Positions 5,395 through 12,322 of a stretch of DNA of 24,710 bases are shown in pieces. The notes under the pieces were generated by a model. That model did not search any database. It had not been told where the DNA came from and worked only from the letters and a program-made list of their open reading frames with translations. Where the stretch lies: positions 1 through 24,710 of IMG/VR virus record IMGVR_UViG_3300040807_001652; one strand, given 5' to 3'. This DNA is from a virus. The position numbers and the translations under genes were made by a program. Numbering within the stretch: the first letter of the stretch is position 1; every line of letters starts with the position of its first letter.

Positions 5395-5545
5395 CCGACA
5401 CCCACATCCCAACTCAACTCTGGTTGAGCGCATCTTGTTCTACAGTGAGCATGACATGCTCGCTCAGGCTCGAGCCCTAGCTGCCCTTGGAGATTACCTC
5501 GAAGAGTGTGCAGCATGGGAGCTCGAGATCGAAGACATCTTCTGA
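5378..5545 (+). CDS. Small acidic early protein, unknown
   Basis: 55 residues: a polar N-terminus (MTTGSNRHPHPN) followed by one long, acidic amphipathic helix (LVERILFYSEHDMLAQARAL through ELEIEDIF). No motif is recognised. The ATG at 5378 overlaps the end of the preceding gene by 17 nt, indicating translational coupling. An earlier in-frame start at 5246 would lie wholly inside the preceding gene and is less likely. The stop at 5545 touches the next TTCACCATCA leader motif. Confidence 0.55.
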   Translation: MTTGSNRHPHPNSTLVERILFYSEHDMLAQARALAALGDYLEECAAWELEIEDIF

Positions 5546-5561
5546 TTCACCATCACACGAG
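5546..5561 (+). promoter_or_regulatory. TTCACCATCA leader motif
   Basis: TTCACCATCACACGAG starts 25 nt upstream of the ATG at 5571, almost the same word as at 4124-4140. The terminal GAGG may serve as a weak ribosome binding site. Confidence 0.45.
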
Positions 5562-5570
5562 GTACACACC

Positions 5571-5882
5571 ATGACCAACAAACTTGCACCACTTGCCCTG
5601 CCCCTTGGGGCCGCTCTATTGCTCGCTGGTCAGGCTATGGCTGCGCCTGTAGCTGCCCTTAAGCAGTTAGGCAGGGAGGCAGCCCGCATCTACTGCAGCG
5701 ACACCGTACAAGCTGAGCTAGTGGGCGCTACGCCCTTTGCAAGGGGTCAAGTCGCCAGCTTTATCAGGGAGCAGCTCGGTGAGGAACTGGGCTATGAGCT
5801 TACAGCTGTTGAGAAAGGACGAGTGAGCGCACTTGTGCGTGACCTTACTCTCGGAGGCTATTGTGAGCCTGGCAGCATTTAA
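5571..5882 (+). CDS. Exported early protein with Sec signal peptide, unknown
   Basis: 103 residues. The N-terminus is a classical signal peptide: Lys4, a hydrophobic core over residues 5-20 and an AMA/AP cleavage site after Ala24. The mature part is helical and polar, with exactly two cysteines (C42 and C98) that could form a disulfide in the periplasm. I know no family. The ATG at 5571 follows the leader motif and gives the complete signal peptide. An exported product among early genes is unusual for a T7-like phage and suggests a role at the cell envelope, for instance blocking other phages or affecting host transport; this is inference. Confidence 0.75.
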   Translation: MTNKLAPLALPLGAALLLAGQAMAAPVAALKQLGREAARIYCSDTVQAELVGATPFARGQVASFIREQLGEELGYELTAVEKGRVSALVRDLTLGGYCEPGSI

Positions 5883-6204
5883 GGTTAGCTGGTCACCTAA
5901 ACTCTCTAAATTCAGAGTTCTGAGGCGTAAGCTACGGGTCTATACCCGCAACCTACATCCAGTTTTGAAGATTATTCTCGAGCATCTACTCGACGGCATC
6001 CTTAGGTTCTTTGAGGATCATTGGATAGACGCAAAGGTAGATGCTGAGATCAACAGAGCAGTTGCAAGCTGGCCTGAGGCTAAGGAGCCTCAACCAATCA
6101 TTCGGGAGCTTCCCTCTGAGGTTCCCGGTTTACCAACTTTCACAATCACGGCACCACACCATGACAGAACGACACAAGCGGGGCCAAGCACCCACCCCCA
6201 TTGA
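5863..6204 (+). CDS. Early protein with hydrophobic helix, unknown
   Basis: 113 residues starting at GTG 5863, chosen because a clear Shine-Dalgarno GGAGG (5852-5856) lies 6 nt upstream; it overlaps the exported-protein gene by 20 nt. The N-terminal third is very basic (KLSKFRVLRRKLRVYTRN), then follows an amphipathic to hydrophobic helix (VLKIILEHLLDGILRFF), an acidic stretch and a Pro/Thr-rich tail. This suggests a membrane-associated protein with a basic face. No known family is recognised. The end overlaps the next gene by 44 nt, so part of the tail is read in two frames. Confidence 0.6.
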   Translation: MSLAAFKVSWSPKLSKFRVLRRKLRVYTRNLHPVLKIILEHLLDGILRFFEDHWIDAKVDAEINRAVASWPEAKEPQPIIRELPSEVPGLPTFTITAPHHDRTTQAGPSTHPH

Positions 6205-6385
6205 GCAGTCTTACATAGAGATGTGTGAGCGCTGTGATGCCCTGGGAGCGCAGTTTGACGCAGCTAAGGCATGCGACGACAAAGAGCATGCTGCAAAGGT
6301 CTTTCTAGACCTCAAGAGCATCGCTACCGAATGGGGTATCGGCATACAGCTGGTTGAGGTGGACCCCGATGAGGATTCTCAATAA
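6161..6385 (+). CDS. Small early protein, unknown
   Basis: 74 residues, beginning MTERHKRGQAPTPIEQ, then a helical region with the pair C-x-x-C (MCERCDALG) and a third cysteine (AKACDD), ending with an acidic tail (VEVDPDEDSQ). The C-x-x-C might bind a metal, but only one further Cys and two His are available. The ATG at 6161 is preceded at 22 nt by TTCACAATCA, a 9/10 match to the leader motif, and no Shine-Dalgarno is seen. The family is not recognised. Confidence 0.65.
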   Translation: MTERHKRGQAPTPIEQSYIEMCERCDALGAQFDAAKACDDKEHAAKVFLDLKSIATEWGIGIQLVEVDPDEDSQ

Positions 6386-6522
6386 CCAGCCCTTATTGAG
6401 ATACAGGCCATTAACAGCCCAAGGGGAGACAACCCTGAGGCCCCTTCCATTAGACCGGAGGTGACCGATGGAATAGAGACCACAGCATCACCACCTCTGC
6501 TTCAAACCCGCTTTAACCCATC

Positions 6523-6570
6523 ATGAAACCACATCCACACCGCGCCCTGGAGGCCCTGCCCGATGACTGA
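6523..6570 (+). CDS. Possible 15-residue leader peptide
   Basis: A tiny frame (MKPHPHRALEALPDD) begins at ATG 6523 and its stop overlaps the ATG of the next gene at 6563. It could couple translation to the downstream gene. The upstream 130 nt (6386-6520) hold only short inverted repeats such as AAGGGG/CCCCTT. Such short frames also arise by chance, so support is weak. Confidence 0.2.
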   Translation: MKPHPHRALEALPDD

Positions 6571-6772
6571 CCTCTCCCCCGCCGCGAAGGCGGTGCTTGA
6601 TGCTGCCAATGGTGCTCAATCCTATGGCCCAGATGATTGTCTCAACGAATCTCGCTGGGTTGCTGCTGCCGCCCTGCGAGCTGCTGCAGATCAACTGAAA
6701 TACAAGCTCCTTGATGTGGAGGTTGTCGATTGTTCACAACTGCTTTTGCTCGCTGATGAGCTTGAAGCCTAG
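6563..6772 (+). CDS. Small conserved-looking phage protein, unknown
   Basis: 69 residues rich in Ala and Leu: MTDLSPAAKAVLDAANG, then AAAALRAAADQLKYK and a C-terminal LLLLADELEA. This pattern recalls short hypothetical proteins common in cyanobacterial and cyanophage genomes; I cannot name a function. A GGAGG (6549-6553) lies 9 nt upstream of the ATG, one of the clearer ribosome binding sites in the early region. All-helical and soluble. Confidence 0.7.
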   Translation: MTDLSPAAKAVLDAANGAQSYGPDDCLNESRWVAAAALRAAADQLKYKLLDVEVVDCSQLLLLADELEA

Positions 6773-6788
6773 TAGTCAGACCCACTTA

Positions 6789-6798
6789 ATCACCATCA
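6789..6798 (+). promoter_or_regulatory. Leader motif variant ATCACCATCA
   Basis: A 9/10 match to TTCACCATCA, ending 6 nt before the ATG at 6805. It is the last copy before the polymerase gene. Confidence 0.4.
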
Positions 6799-6804
6799 CA
6801 CGCC

Positions 6805-6951
6805 ATGATCATTCTCGATGACCAATGCTACGTAGACACTGAGGGATACATCATCTCACTGTCTCAAGAGGCCGCTGAACAGCTCACAGATGAGGAATAC
6901 AGCCTCTATCTCGCTGGTCAGCTTGAGTACACCCTATCGGAGATCGTATGA
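6805..6951 (+). CDS. Small acidic protein coupled to RNA polymerase
   Basis: 48 residues, acidic (MIILDDQCYVDTEGYIISLS, then helix QEAAEQLTDEEYSLYLAGQL). Two short beta-strands and a helix are likely. Its stop TGA overlaps the polymerase start (ATGA at 6948-6951), so the two are translationally coupled, and its last codons carry the polymerase's Shine-Dalgarno (GGAG). No family is recognised. The tight coupling makes a link to polymerase production or activity possible but unproven. Confidence 0.65.
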   Translation: MIILDDQCYVDTEGYIISLSQEAAEQLTDEEYSLYLAGQLEYTLSEIV

Positions 6952-9323
6952 GTGATGAGTCTTTAGCTGCTGTAAGCCGGCAGCTCGCACTCGAGACACG
7001 CTCACACAATGAGGCGGTAGAGCGCCTTCTAAGCCGCACTAACAAGGCTGAGGATAAGGGTAGGGGCTCACAGACCCTTACCGGTTCAAAGCTGATCAAA
7101 GCCGCCGTAGAGGCCTGTGCAAGTACCTTTCAAGCCAACATCAACCACACTCTCAGGGGTGTGGCTGGTCGTGATATGGCCCTTGTGGCTAACACCGTTG
7201 GCAAGATGGACCCCGAGATTCTGGTCGTTATCACCCTTAAGGTGGTGATGGACTCAGTGCTCCTTAAGGACAGGCCGAACAAGAAACAGGTCGTAGATAA
7301 CGAGATAAAGAGTGTCACTAGCAAGATTGGTGCAGCAATACACCATGAGGCTAGGCTCTCATCATATCGAGAGCAGGCACCAAAGCTCTACGACCACATA
7401 GAGCGAAGCTGGAATGAGCACGGACATAAGTCCGTTGCTTATCGTGTCACAGGTATGGCCCGCTCTATGAACAAACAAGGCATAGAGTGGAAGGCTTGGA
7501 GTCCCTTACAGACCAACAAGATAGGGGCTAAAATGCTGAACTGGGTCGCTGAGGCTACTGGAAACCAGTGGTTCACAATAGAGACCCACATGATCGGCAA
7601 GAACAAGAAGGTCACCACTATCTACCCCACGAGGGAGCTGTTAGGCATACGGGATTCAATTATGAATGCTGCATGCAACATGGCCTACCTATCGTGGCCA
7701 ATGCTTTGTAAGCCAGTCCCTTGGTCATCAGAGCAACATGGTGGGTACCTTACTGCTGACGCTAGATCCCATACCCTTGTGCGAGGCCATAAAGGCACGC
7801 CACAGGCTCAGAACGAGCTTCCCCTTGAGATGCTCAACAACCTACAGACCGTGGCATACAGGCTCAACAGGCCTGTCCTTGATGCGGCTCAGTACTGCTA
7901 CGACCACTGGATGGAGGTTGGCTGCTTCCATCGTAAGGCCGCAACTGTTGTTGAGTCTTGGCTATCTGAGGATGCCACCAAGGAAGAGATCAGGGATTAT
8001 CGTCGCTACCGTAAGGCAGTTGAAGATGAGAACTGTAAGCTCACAGCCAAGAACTGGCAGACCACTGAGGCTATGTACGTAGCCAACATCTTTAAGGATG
8101 AGCCAGAGTTCTACTTACCGTGGAACTTTGACTATCGTGGCCGTGTCTACAGCATATGCACCTCTCTTCAGCCACAGGGTACAGACTTCCAAAAGAGCCT
8201 GTTCTACTTTGCTGAGGAAGGCCCCATAAACGCCGATTGGCTGTACTGGCACGCCGGCACCACTTGGGGTCTAGACAAGAAGACACATGCTGATCGCATC
8301 GCTTGGGCTAAGGAACAGCACGAGATGTTCACCATCATAGCTGCTGACCCCGTGGAAGCTCTCCCTATCTGGTCAAAAGCTGATGAGCCTTGGATGTTCT
8401 TGGCTGCTGCCATTGAGATCCACGACTGCCTGATCGCCAAGACTAAGGCCACCTCTGGCCTACCCATTGGCGTAGATGCCACATGCTCTGGTCTGCAGCA
8501 TCTCTCAGCCTTAACGCTGAATAGAGATGCAGCCTATCAAGTTAATGTGGTGCCCACCCCTGTGCCTTCTGATGGCTACAGGACCGTGGCAGAACGGGCT
8601 AGAAAGTTCCTACCCAAGCATGTAGGAGATTGGATCGATCGTAAGGTCACCAAGCGGACAGTGATGACGCTACCCTATGGCGTCACTAAGGAGTCAGCTA
8701 GGCACTACATCTACATGGCTCTACAAGAGCAGGGTAGGACAGATGAGGAGCTGAAGCCCTATGAGACTGAGATCGTGAACGCGATCTTCTGTAAGGCAGT
8801 GCCTGAGGTGTTCCCTGGCCCTATTTCCGTTATGTCTTGGCTGCAGAAGTCAGCTAGAGATCTAATCAGGAATGGGAACAAGGAGATCAGCTGGGTCACT
8901 CCCTCTGGCTTTATCGTTCACCAGATCCACCACAAGTGGAACTGCGATATCGTTAAGACCAGAATCATGGGCTCAGTCAGAAAGATGAGCATAGCTAGAG
9001 ATGAAGAGAATCACACGCCAGACTCTGGCAGGCATTCCTCTTCTATCAGCCCTAACCTCATCCACTCTCTAGATGCATCACTGCTGCATTTCATGTTCAG
9101 CGAATGGGATAAGCCTTTTACCTGCATTCATGACTGCATCCTTGGCCGCTCTTGCGACATGGATGACATGCAGCAGGGCATCAGGCTGCACTTTGCTGAG
9201 ATGTACAAAGGAGACCCACTTAAGGATTGGGCCAAACAGCTAGGCCTTAAGGTTCCTGATGACATGATCATCGGAGACCTAGACCTAGATCAAGTCAACC
9301 ATTCCCACTACTTCTTCTGCTGA
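6948..9323 (+). CDS. T7-type single-subunit RNA polymerase
   Basis: DNA-directed RNA polymerase that transcribes the middle and late phage genes from phage promoters. At 791 residues it is shorter than T7 gp1 (883), as usual for cyanopodoviruses. Motifs: WNFDYRGRVYS (T7 MDWRGRVYA region); motif A GVDATCSGLQH with catalytic D510; O-helix KRTVMTLPYG with K569 and Y577; IHSLDASLLH; motif C CIHDC with H728/D729; and an aromatic C-terminus HYFFC, similar to the T7 foot FAFA. GGAG lies 5 nt upstream of the ATG. It ends the early cassette and precedes the replication genes. Its promoter sequence cannot be deduced with confidence here. Confidence 0.97.
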   Translation: MSDESLAAVSRQLALETRSHNEAVERLLSRTNKAEDKGRGSQTLTGSKLIKAAVEACASTFQANINHTLRGVAGRDMALVANTVGKMDPEILVVITLKVVMDSVLLKDRPNKKQVVDNEIKSVTSKIGAAIHHEARLSSYREQAPKLYDHIERSWNEHGHKSVAYRVTGMARSMNKQGIEWKAWSPLQTNKIGAKMLNWVAEATGNQWFTIETHMIGKNKKVTTIYPTRELLGIRDSIMNAACNMAYLSWPMLCKPVPWSSEQHGGYLTADARSHTLVRGHKGTPQAQNELPLEMLNNLQTVAYRLNRPVLDAAQYCYDHWMEVGCFHRKAATVVESWLSEDATKEEIRDYRRYRKAVEDENCKLTAKNWQTTEAMYVANIFKDEPEFYLPWNFDYRGRVYSICTSLQPQGTDFQKSLFYFAEEGPINADWLYWHAGTTWGLDKKTHADRIAWAKEQHEMFTIIAADPVEALPIWSKADEPWMFLAAAIEIHDCLIAKTKATSGLPIGVDATCSGLQHLSALTLNRDAAYQVNVVPTPVPSDGYRTVAERARKFLPKHVGDWIDRKVTKRTVMTLPYGVTKESARHYIYMALQEQGRTDEELKPYETEIVNAIFCKAVPEVFPGPISVMSWLQKSARDLIRNGNKEISWVTPSGFIVHQIHHKWNCDIVKTRIMGSVRKMSIARDEENHTPDSGRHSSSISPNLIHSLDASLLHFMFSEWDKPFTCIHDCILGRSCDMDDMQQGIRLHFAEMYKGDPLKDWAKQLGLKVPDDMIIGDLDLDQVNHSHYFFC

Positions 9324-9324
9324 T

Positions 9325-9426
9325 GTGATCTTTATTCCTGACACCCACTACATGCTGATCCCGATCATCTTGGTCGGGTTCGGTTTGCCCACCATCATCA
9401 ACTACATCGCACACATCCACAAATGA
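9325..9426 (+). CDS. Small hydrophobic peptide between RNAP and SSB
   Basis: A 33-residue frame from GTG 9325 (24 residues from ATG 9352) encoding one hydrophobic segment, MLIPIILVGFGLPTIINYIA, followed by a short His/Lys tail. The stop TGA overlaps the SSB start (ATGA at 9423-9426), and the GTG is one base after the polymerase stop. The peptide fills the entire gap between the genes, which supports translation. It looks like a single-pass membrane peptide. A hairpin CCCGATC/GGTCGGG inside it (about 9359-9377) is an alternative reason for conservation. Confidence 0.5.
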   Translation: MIFIPDTHYMLIPIILVGFGLPTIINYIAHIHK

Positions 9427-10004
9427 CCAACAACCGCTACACCTTTGAGACCACCCTTGAGGGCTTCGTCAACGTTGGCGAGCCAAGCGGTAAGTTCCAG
9501 AACTGCTGCTTCAGCTTCCGCATCCCTGCTGAGGTACTGAAAGGGCAGGTCGAGCCTGACCGAGCTGAGCTGCTGGAATGGGCAGCCAGCAAAGGCACCA
9601 CCAAGCGCACCAACGATCCCAAGTGGGATGAGGAAGGGCTGGTTAAGTACACCTACAACCAGCAAGAGGAGGGGGTGACAAAGCTGCCTGAGGTTGTCTT
9701 CGTAGACACTGATGGCGACATCATCCCCCTTGAAACCCGCAAGGGCATCCGCAAGGGCACCAAGGTAGTCCTCATTGTCCAGCAGAAGCCATACACCAAG
9801 CCCAAGCTGGGCACAAAGCTGATCGTCCTTGGTGCTCAGGTACTTGAGCTCAACAGCGGGCAGGTGGTCGATTCCGGTGACCTAGCACAAGAGGACGTAG
9901 CTGCCTTGTTCGGTAAGCGTGACGGCTTCAAGCTCAGTGCTCCCAATGTGGTAGCCGCTGAGGTAGCGCCCGATGCTGAAGAAGAAGGCGGCTATGATTT
10001 CTGA
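9423..10004 (+). CDS. ssb: Single-stranded DNA-binding protein (T7 gp2.5-like)
   Basis: Coats single-stranded DNA during replication and recombination and contacts polymerase and helicase through its acidic tail. The 193 residues show an OB-fold-like strand pattern (YTFETTLEGFVNV, KVVLIVQQKPY, TKLIVLGAQVLEL) and the hallmark acidic C-terminus EEEGGYDF, equivalent to the T7 gp2.5 tail ending in Phe. It is a little shorter than T7 gp2.5 (232). The place between RNA polymerase and endonuclease I is conserved in T7-like phages. The start overlaps the stop of the small peptide gene. Confidence 0.9.
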   Translation: MTNNRYTFETTLEGFVNVGEPSGKFQNCCFSFRIPAEVLKGQVEPDRAELLEWAASKGTTKRTNDPKWDEEGLVKYTYNQQEEGVTKLPEVVFVDTDGDIIPLETRKGIRKGTKVVLIVQQKPYTKPKLGTKLIVLGAQVLELNSGQVVDSGDLAQEDVAALFGKRDGFKLSAPNVVAAEVAPDAEEEGGYDF

Positions 10005-10353
10005 GAACTTCCGTTCTAAGTTCGAGCAACGCCTTGCTGCCCTACTCGACAAGGTTGGGGTGCCCTATCTCTATGAGTGCAGGCACCTCGATTATGTATG
10101 CAAACGAACCTACACCCCAGACTTTGAACTTCCTAACGGCGTTATCCTTGAGGCTAAAGGCTTCTTCAAGCCAGCAGACCGAACCAAGATGCTTGCGGTT
10201 AAGAAGGCTCATCCCAGTCTAGACATAAGGTTTGTATTCCAAGCCAACAACAAGCTATCAAAATCTTCAAAGACAACCTACGGGGCCTGGGCAGACAAGC
10301 ACGGGTTCCCATGGTGTATTGGTCCCTCCATTCCCGAATCATGGCTAAAGTGA
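9994..10353 (+). CDS. Endonuclease I, Holliday junction resolvase (T7 gp3-like)
   Basis: Structure-selective nuclease that resolves branched DNA and helps break down host DNA. From ATG 9994, 119 residues: E11 in RSKFEQRL, D43 in YTPDF and E53/K55 in ILEAKGF reproduce the T7 catalytic set E20, D55, E65, K67 with identical D-E-K spacing. LDIRFVFQ and TYGAWADKHGF match further T7 segments. I preferred ATG 9994, which has AGAAGG five bases upstream; ATG 9973 would add seven residues. Either overlaps SSB's 3' end. T7 gp3 is 149 residues, so both ends are trimmed here. Confidence 0.92.
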   Translation: MISENFRSKFEQRLAALLDKVGVPYLYECRHLDYVCKRTYTPDFELPNGVILEAKGFFKPADRTKMLAVKKAHPSLDIRFVFQANNKLSKSSKTTYGAWADKHGFPWCIGPSIPESWLK

Positions 10354-10490
10354 ATCCTGACATCGACATCTTCATGCGCGAGCTTGATGCAATCGTCGAT
10401 GAATACGAGCACGACTTCCACGTCAACATCAGCGACCTGCGTAATGCTCTTGTAGATTACGTGGAGGTGCTCGATGAGCTCAGACTCTGA
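10341..10490 (+). CDS. Small acidic helical protein, unknown
   Basis: 49 residues (MAKVNPDIDIFMRELDAIVD onwards), strongly acidic and probably all helix. It overlaps the endonuclease I stop by 13 nt and the primase-helicase start by 17 nt, so three genes are linked end to end. Its sequence also carries the GGAGG Shine-Dalgarno (10461-10465 region) of the next gene. The family is unknown. Confidence 0.65.
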   Translation: MAKVNPDIDIFMRELDAIVDEYEHDFHVNISDLRNALVDYVEVLDELRL

Positions 10491-12039
10491 GTTCGTACGT
10501 CACATCCCTTGTGACAATTGCGGTAGCTCAGACGCCAACAGTCTATACACTGATGGCCACACCTACTGTTTCTCATGTAACCATGTGACAAGCACAGAAG
10601 ACAGCGAGGCCCCATCTGAGGGCCTTGTTTTTTACTTTGGTGAGCATCGCGCATTGCGTGCTCGCAAGATCAGCGAAGAAGTCTGCCGTAAGTTCAACGT
10701 CAAGGTCGAGGGGCCTCACATAAGGTTCCCTTACACCGATGTAGCTGGCCGCGTTGTTGGCTACAAGGAGAAAGACCAAGAGAAGAACTTCAAGTGGCGG
10801 GGCAAGAACGCTGAGAAGCGCCTATTCGGCCAACAGCTCTTTGGTGGCGGCAAGAGAGTCGTAATCACTGAGGGCGAAATGGATGCGTTGTCTGTCTATC
10901 AGGCAATGCCCAAATGGCCAGTAGTCTCTATCTTCTCAGGAGCTAAGGGAGCCCGCAAGGATCTCGAGCATCAGCTAACTTGGCTGATGGGCTTTGAGGA
11001 GATCGTTCTTCTATTCGACGCTGATGAACCAGGACAAGCTGCAACACTTGAGTGCGCTCAATTATTCCCACCAGACAAGGTTAAGATCGCTAGCCTTGGA
11101 GGATACAAGGATGCATCAGAGGCGCTGCAAGCTGTTGACGGTGAGGCGATCAGACAAGCTATCTGGAACGCCCAGAGCTACACCCCTAAGTCAATCATAT
11201 CAGGAGCTGAGATCTATGATCTTCTCAGGGCTCCAATGGTTGGCAGGGACTGCTCTTGGCCTTGGACTGCTATCGATACCGTTACTGGTGGCATCAGGCT
11301 CAAGGAGCTTATCACCATCACAGCCGGTACCGGAGCTGGTAAGAGCACCCTTTGCGGGGAACTCGCCCAGCATCTTATCGCTCAAGGCTTTAAGGTCGGC
11401 TACATCGCATTAGAAGAGTCAGTACAACGTACTGGTCTCAGACTGATGACTGTTGTTGCCAACAAACCACTACACCTCGACAACACCCTAGATGAACGAG
11501 ACTTTAAGCGCGCTTTTGATCTCAGCGTTGGTTCTGGGAATTTGTATCTTCGAGACGGCTTTGGCTCTATCGATCCTGACGTGATCCTGAACGATATGCG
11601 CTACTTAGTTAAAGCTAAGGGCGTGCAGTTCTTGATCCTCGATCACCTCAGCATCTTATTGTCTGGTACCTACCATGATGATGAGCGCAAGATGATCGAT
11701 GTCACTATGACCAAGCTCCGCTCATTCGTAGAGGAGACTGGTGTTGGCTTGTTCCTTATTTCTCACCTTAGGAGGGGTCGAGATGATCGAGGCCATGAGG
11801 ATGGGGCTCAGATCTCTATGTCGCAGCTTCGAGGTTCACATTCAATCTCGCAGCTTTCAGATGTTGTCATCGGCCTGGAACGGGCTGTATCTACCGGAGC
11901 AGACTGTGCAAGACTCAGAGTACTCAAAAACCGTTTCAATGGAGCCACAGGAGATGCAGGAGAACTCATCTACAACAAACAAACAGGAAGAATGCAAGCT
12001 GCTGAGGTACTACCATCTATCGACACTACCGATTTCTAA
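10474..12039 (+). CDS. Primase-helicase (T7 gp4-like)
   Basis: Bifunctional replisome protein that makes RNA primers and unwinds DNA as a ring. The 521 residues contain, in order: a zinc-binding domain with C13, C16, C32, C35; a TOPRIM primase core with ITEGEMDALS (E133) and LLFDADEPGQ; and a RecA-like helicase with Walker A GTGAGKS (K290), Walker B LILDHLS, the switch region ISHLRRG and QLRGSHSISQLSD, which matches the T7 segment DLRGSGALRQLSD. The C-terminus SIDTTDF is acidic and ends in Phe, like the T7 tail that docks on the polymerase. GGAGG lies 6 nt upstream of the ATG. Confidence 0.97.
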   Translation: MSSDSEFVRHIPCDNCGSSDANSLYTDGHTYCFSCNHVTSTEDSEAPSEGLVFYFGEHRALRARKISEEVCRKFNVKVEGPHIRFPYTDVAGRVVGYKEKDQEKNFKWRGKNAEKRLFGQQLFGGGKRVVITEGEMDALSVYQAMPKWPVVSIFSGAKGARKDLEHQLTWLMGFEEIVLLFDADEPGQAATLECAQLFPPDKVKIASLGGYKDASEALQAVDGEAIRQAIWNAQSYTPKSIISGAEIYDLLRAPMVGRDCSWPWTAIDTVTGGIRLKELITITAGTGAGKSTLCGELAQHLIAQGFKVGYIALEESVQRTGLRLMTVVANKPLHLDNTLDERDFKRAFDLSVGSGNLYLRDGFGSIDPDVILNDMRYLVKAKGVQFLILDHLSILLSGTYHDDERKMIDVTMTKLRSFVEETGVGLFLISHLRRGRDDRGHEDGAQISMSQLRGSHSISQLSDVVIGLERAVSTGADCARLRVLKNRFNGATGDAGELIYNKQTGRMQAAEVLPSIDTTDF

Positions 12040-12043
12040 CGTA

Positions 12044-12322
12044 GTGCTCATCATAGATGAGAGCCCTGAGGGTGAGCTTCTCAAAAGTATCCGCAACTAC
12101 GTGCTGCAGGATACCGACTACCACCAACACCTACCACTGCTTGAGGCGCAGTATCACAAGTCCATCCTCGTCTCGTACGAGGTGCACAAGTTCCCAACAA
12201 TTCTGCTCTTAGACAAGTACAACCAAGAGGTGTTCCGCCTTGAGGGCACTGCTTGCCTGAATGCAGACAGGCTTATCTCAATCGTCCACCATCTGGAGTA
12301 CAACTGTGATTCTAACCTTTGA
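12044..12322 (+). CDS. Thioredoxin-fold-like protein without CxxC
   Basis: 92 residues from GTG 12044, five bases after the primase-helicase stop. The pattern fits a small thioredoxin fold: first strand VLIID, a helix, a strand around SILVSYEVH, the FPT motif (residues 50-52) with the presumed cis-proline, strands TILLLD and EVFRLEG, and a final helix. The catalytic CGPC is missing; the matching place reads ESPEGE. The only cysteines are near the C-terminus. Its position directly upstream of, and 17-nt overlapping with, DNA polymerase recalls T7, whose polymerase needs host thioredoxin as processivity factor without using its redox activity. Assignment is from eye alignment; no ATG or Shine-Dalgarno supports the start. 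Confidence 0.6.
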   Translation: MLIIDESPEGELLKSIRNYVLQDTDYHQHLPLLEAQYHKSILVSYEVHKFPTILLLDKYNQEVFRLEGTACLNADRLISIVHHLEYNCDSNL

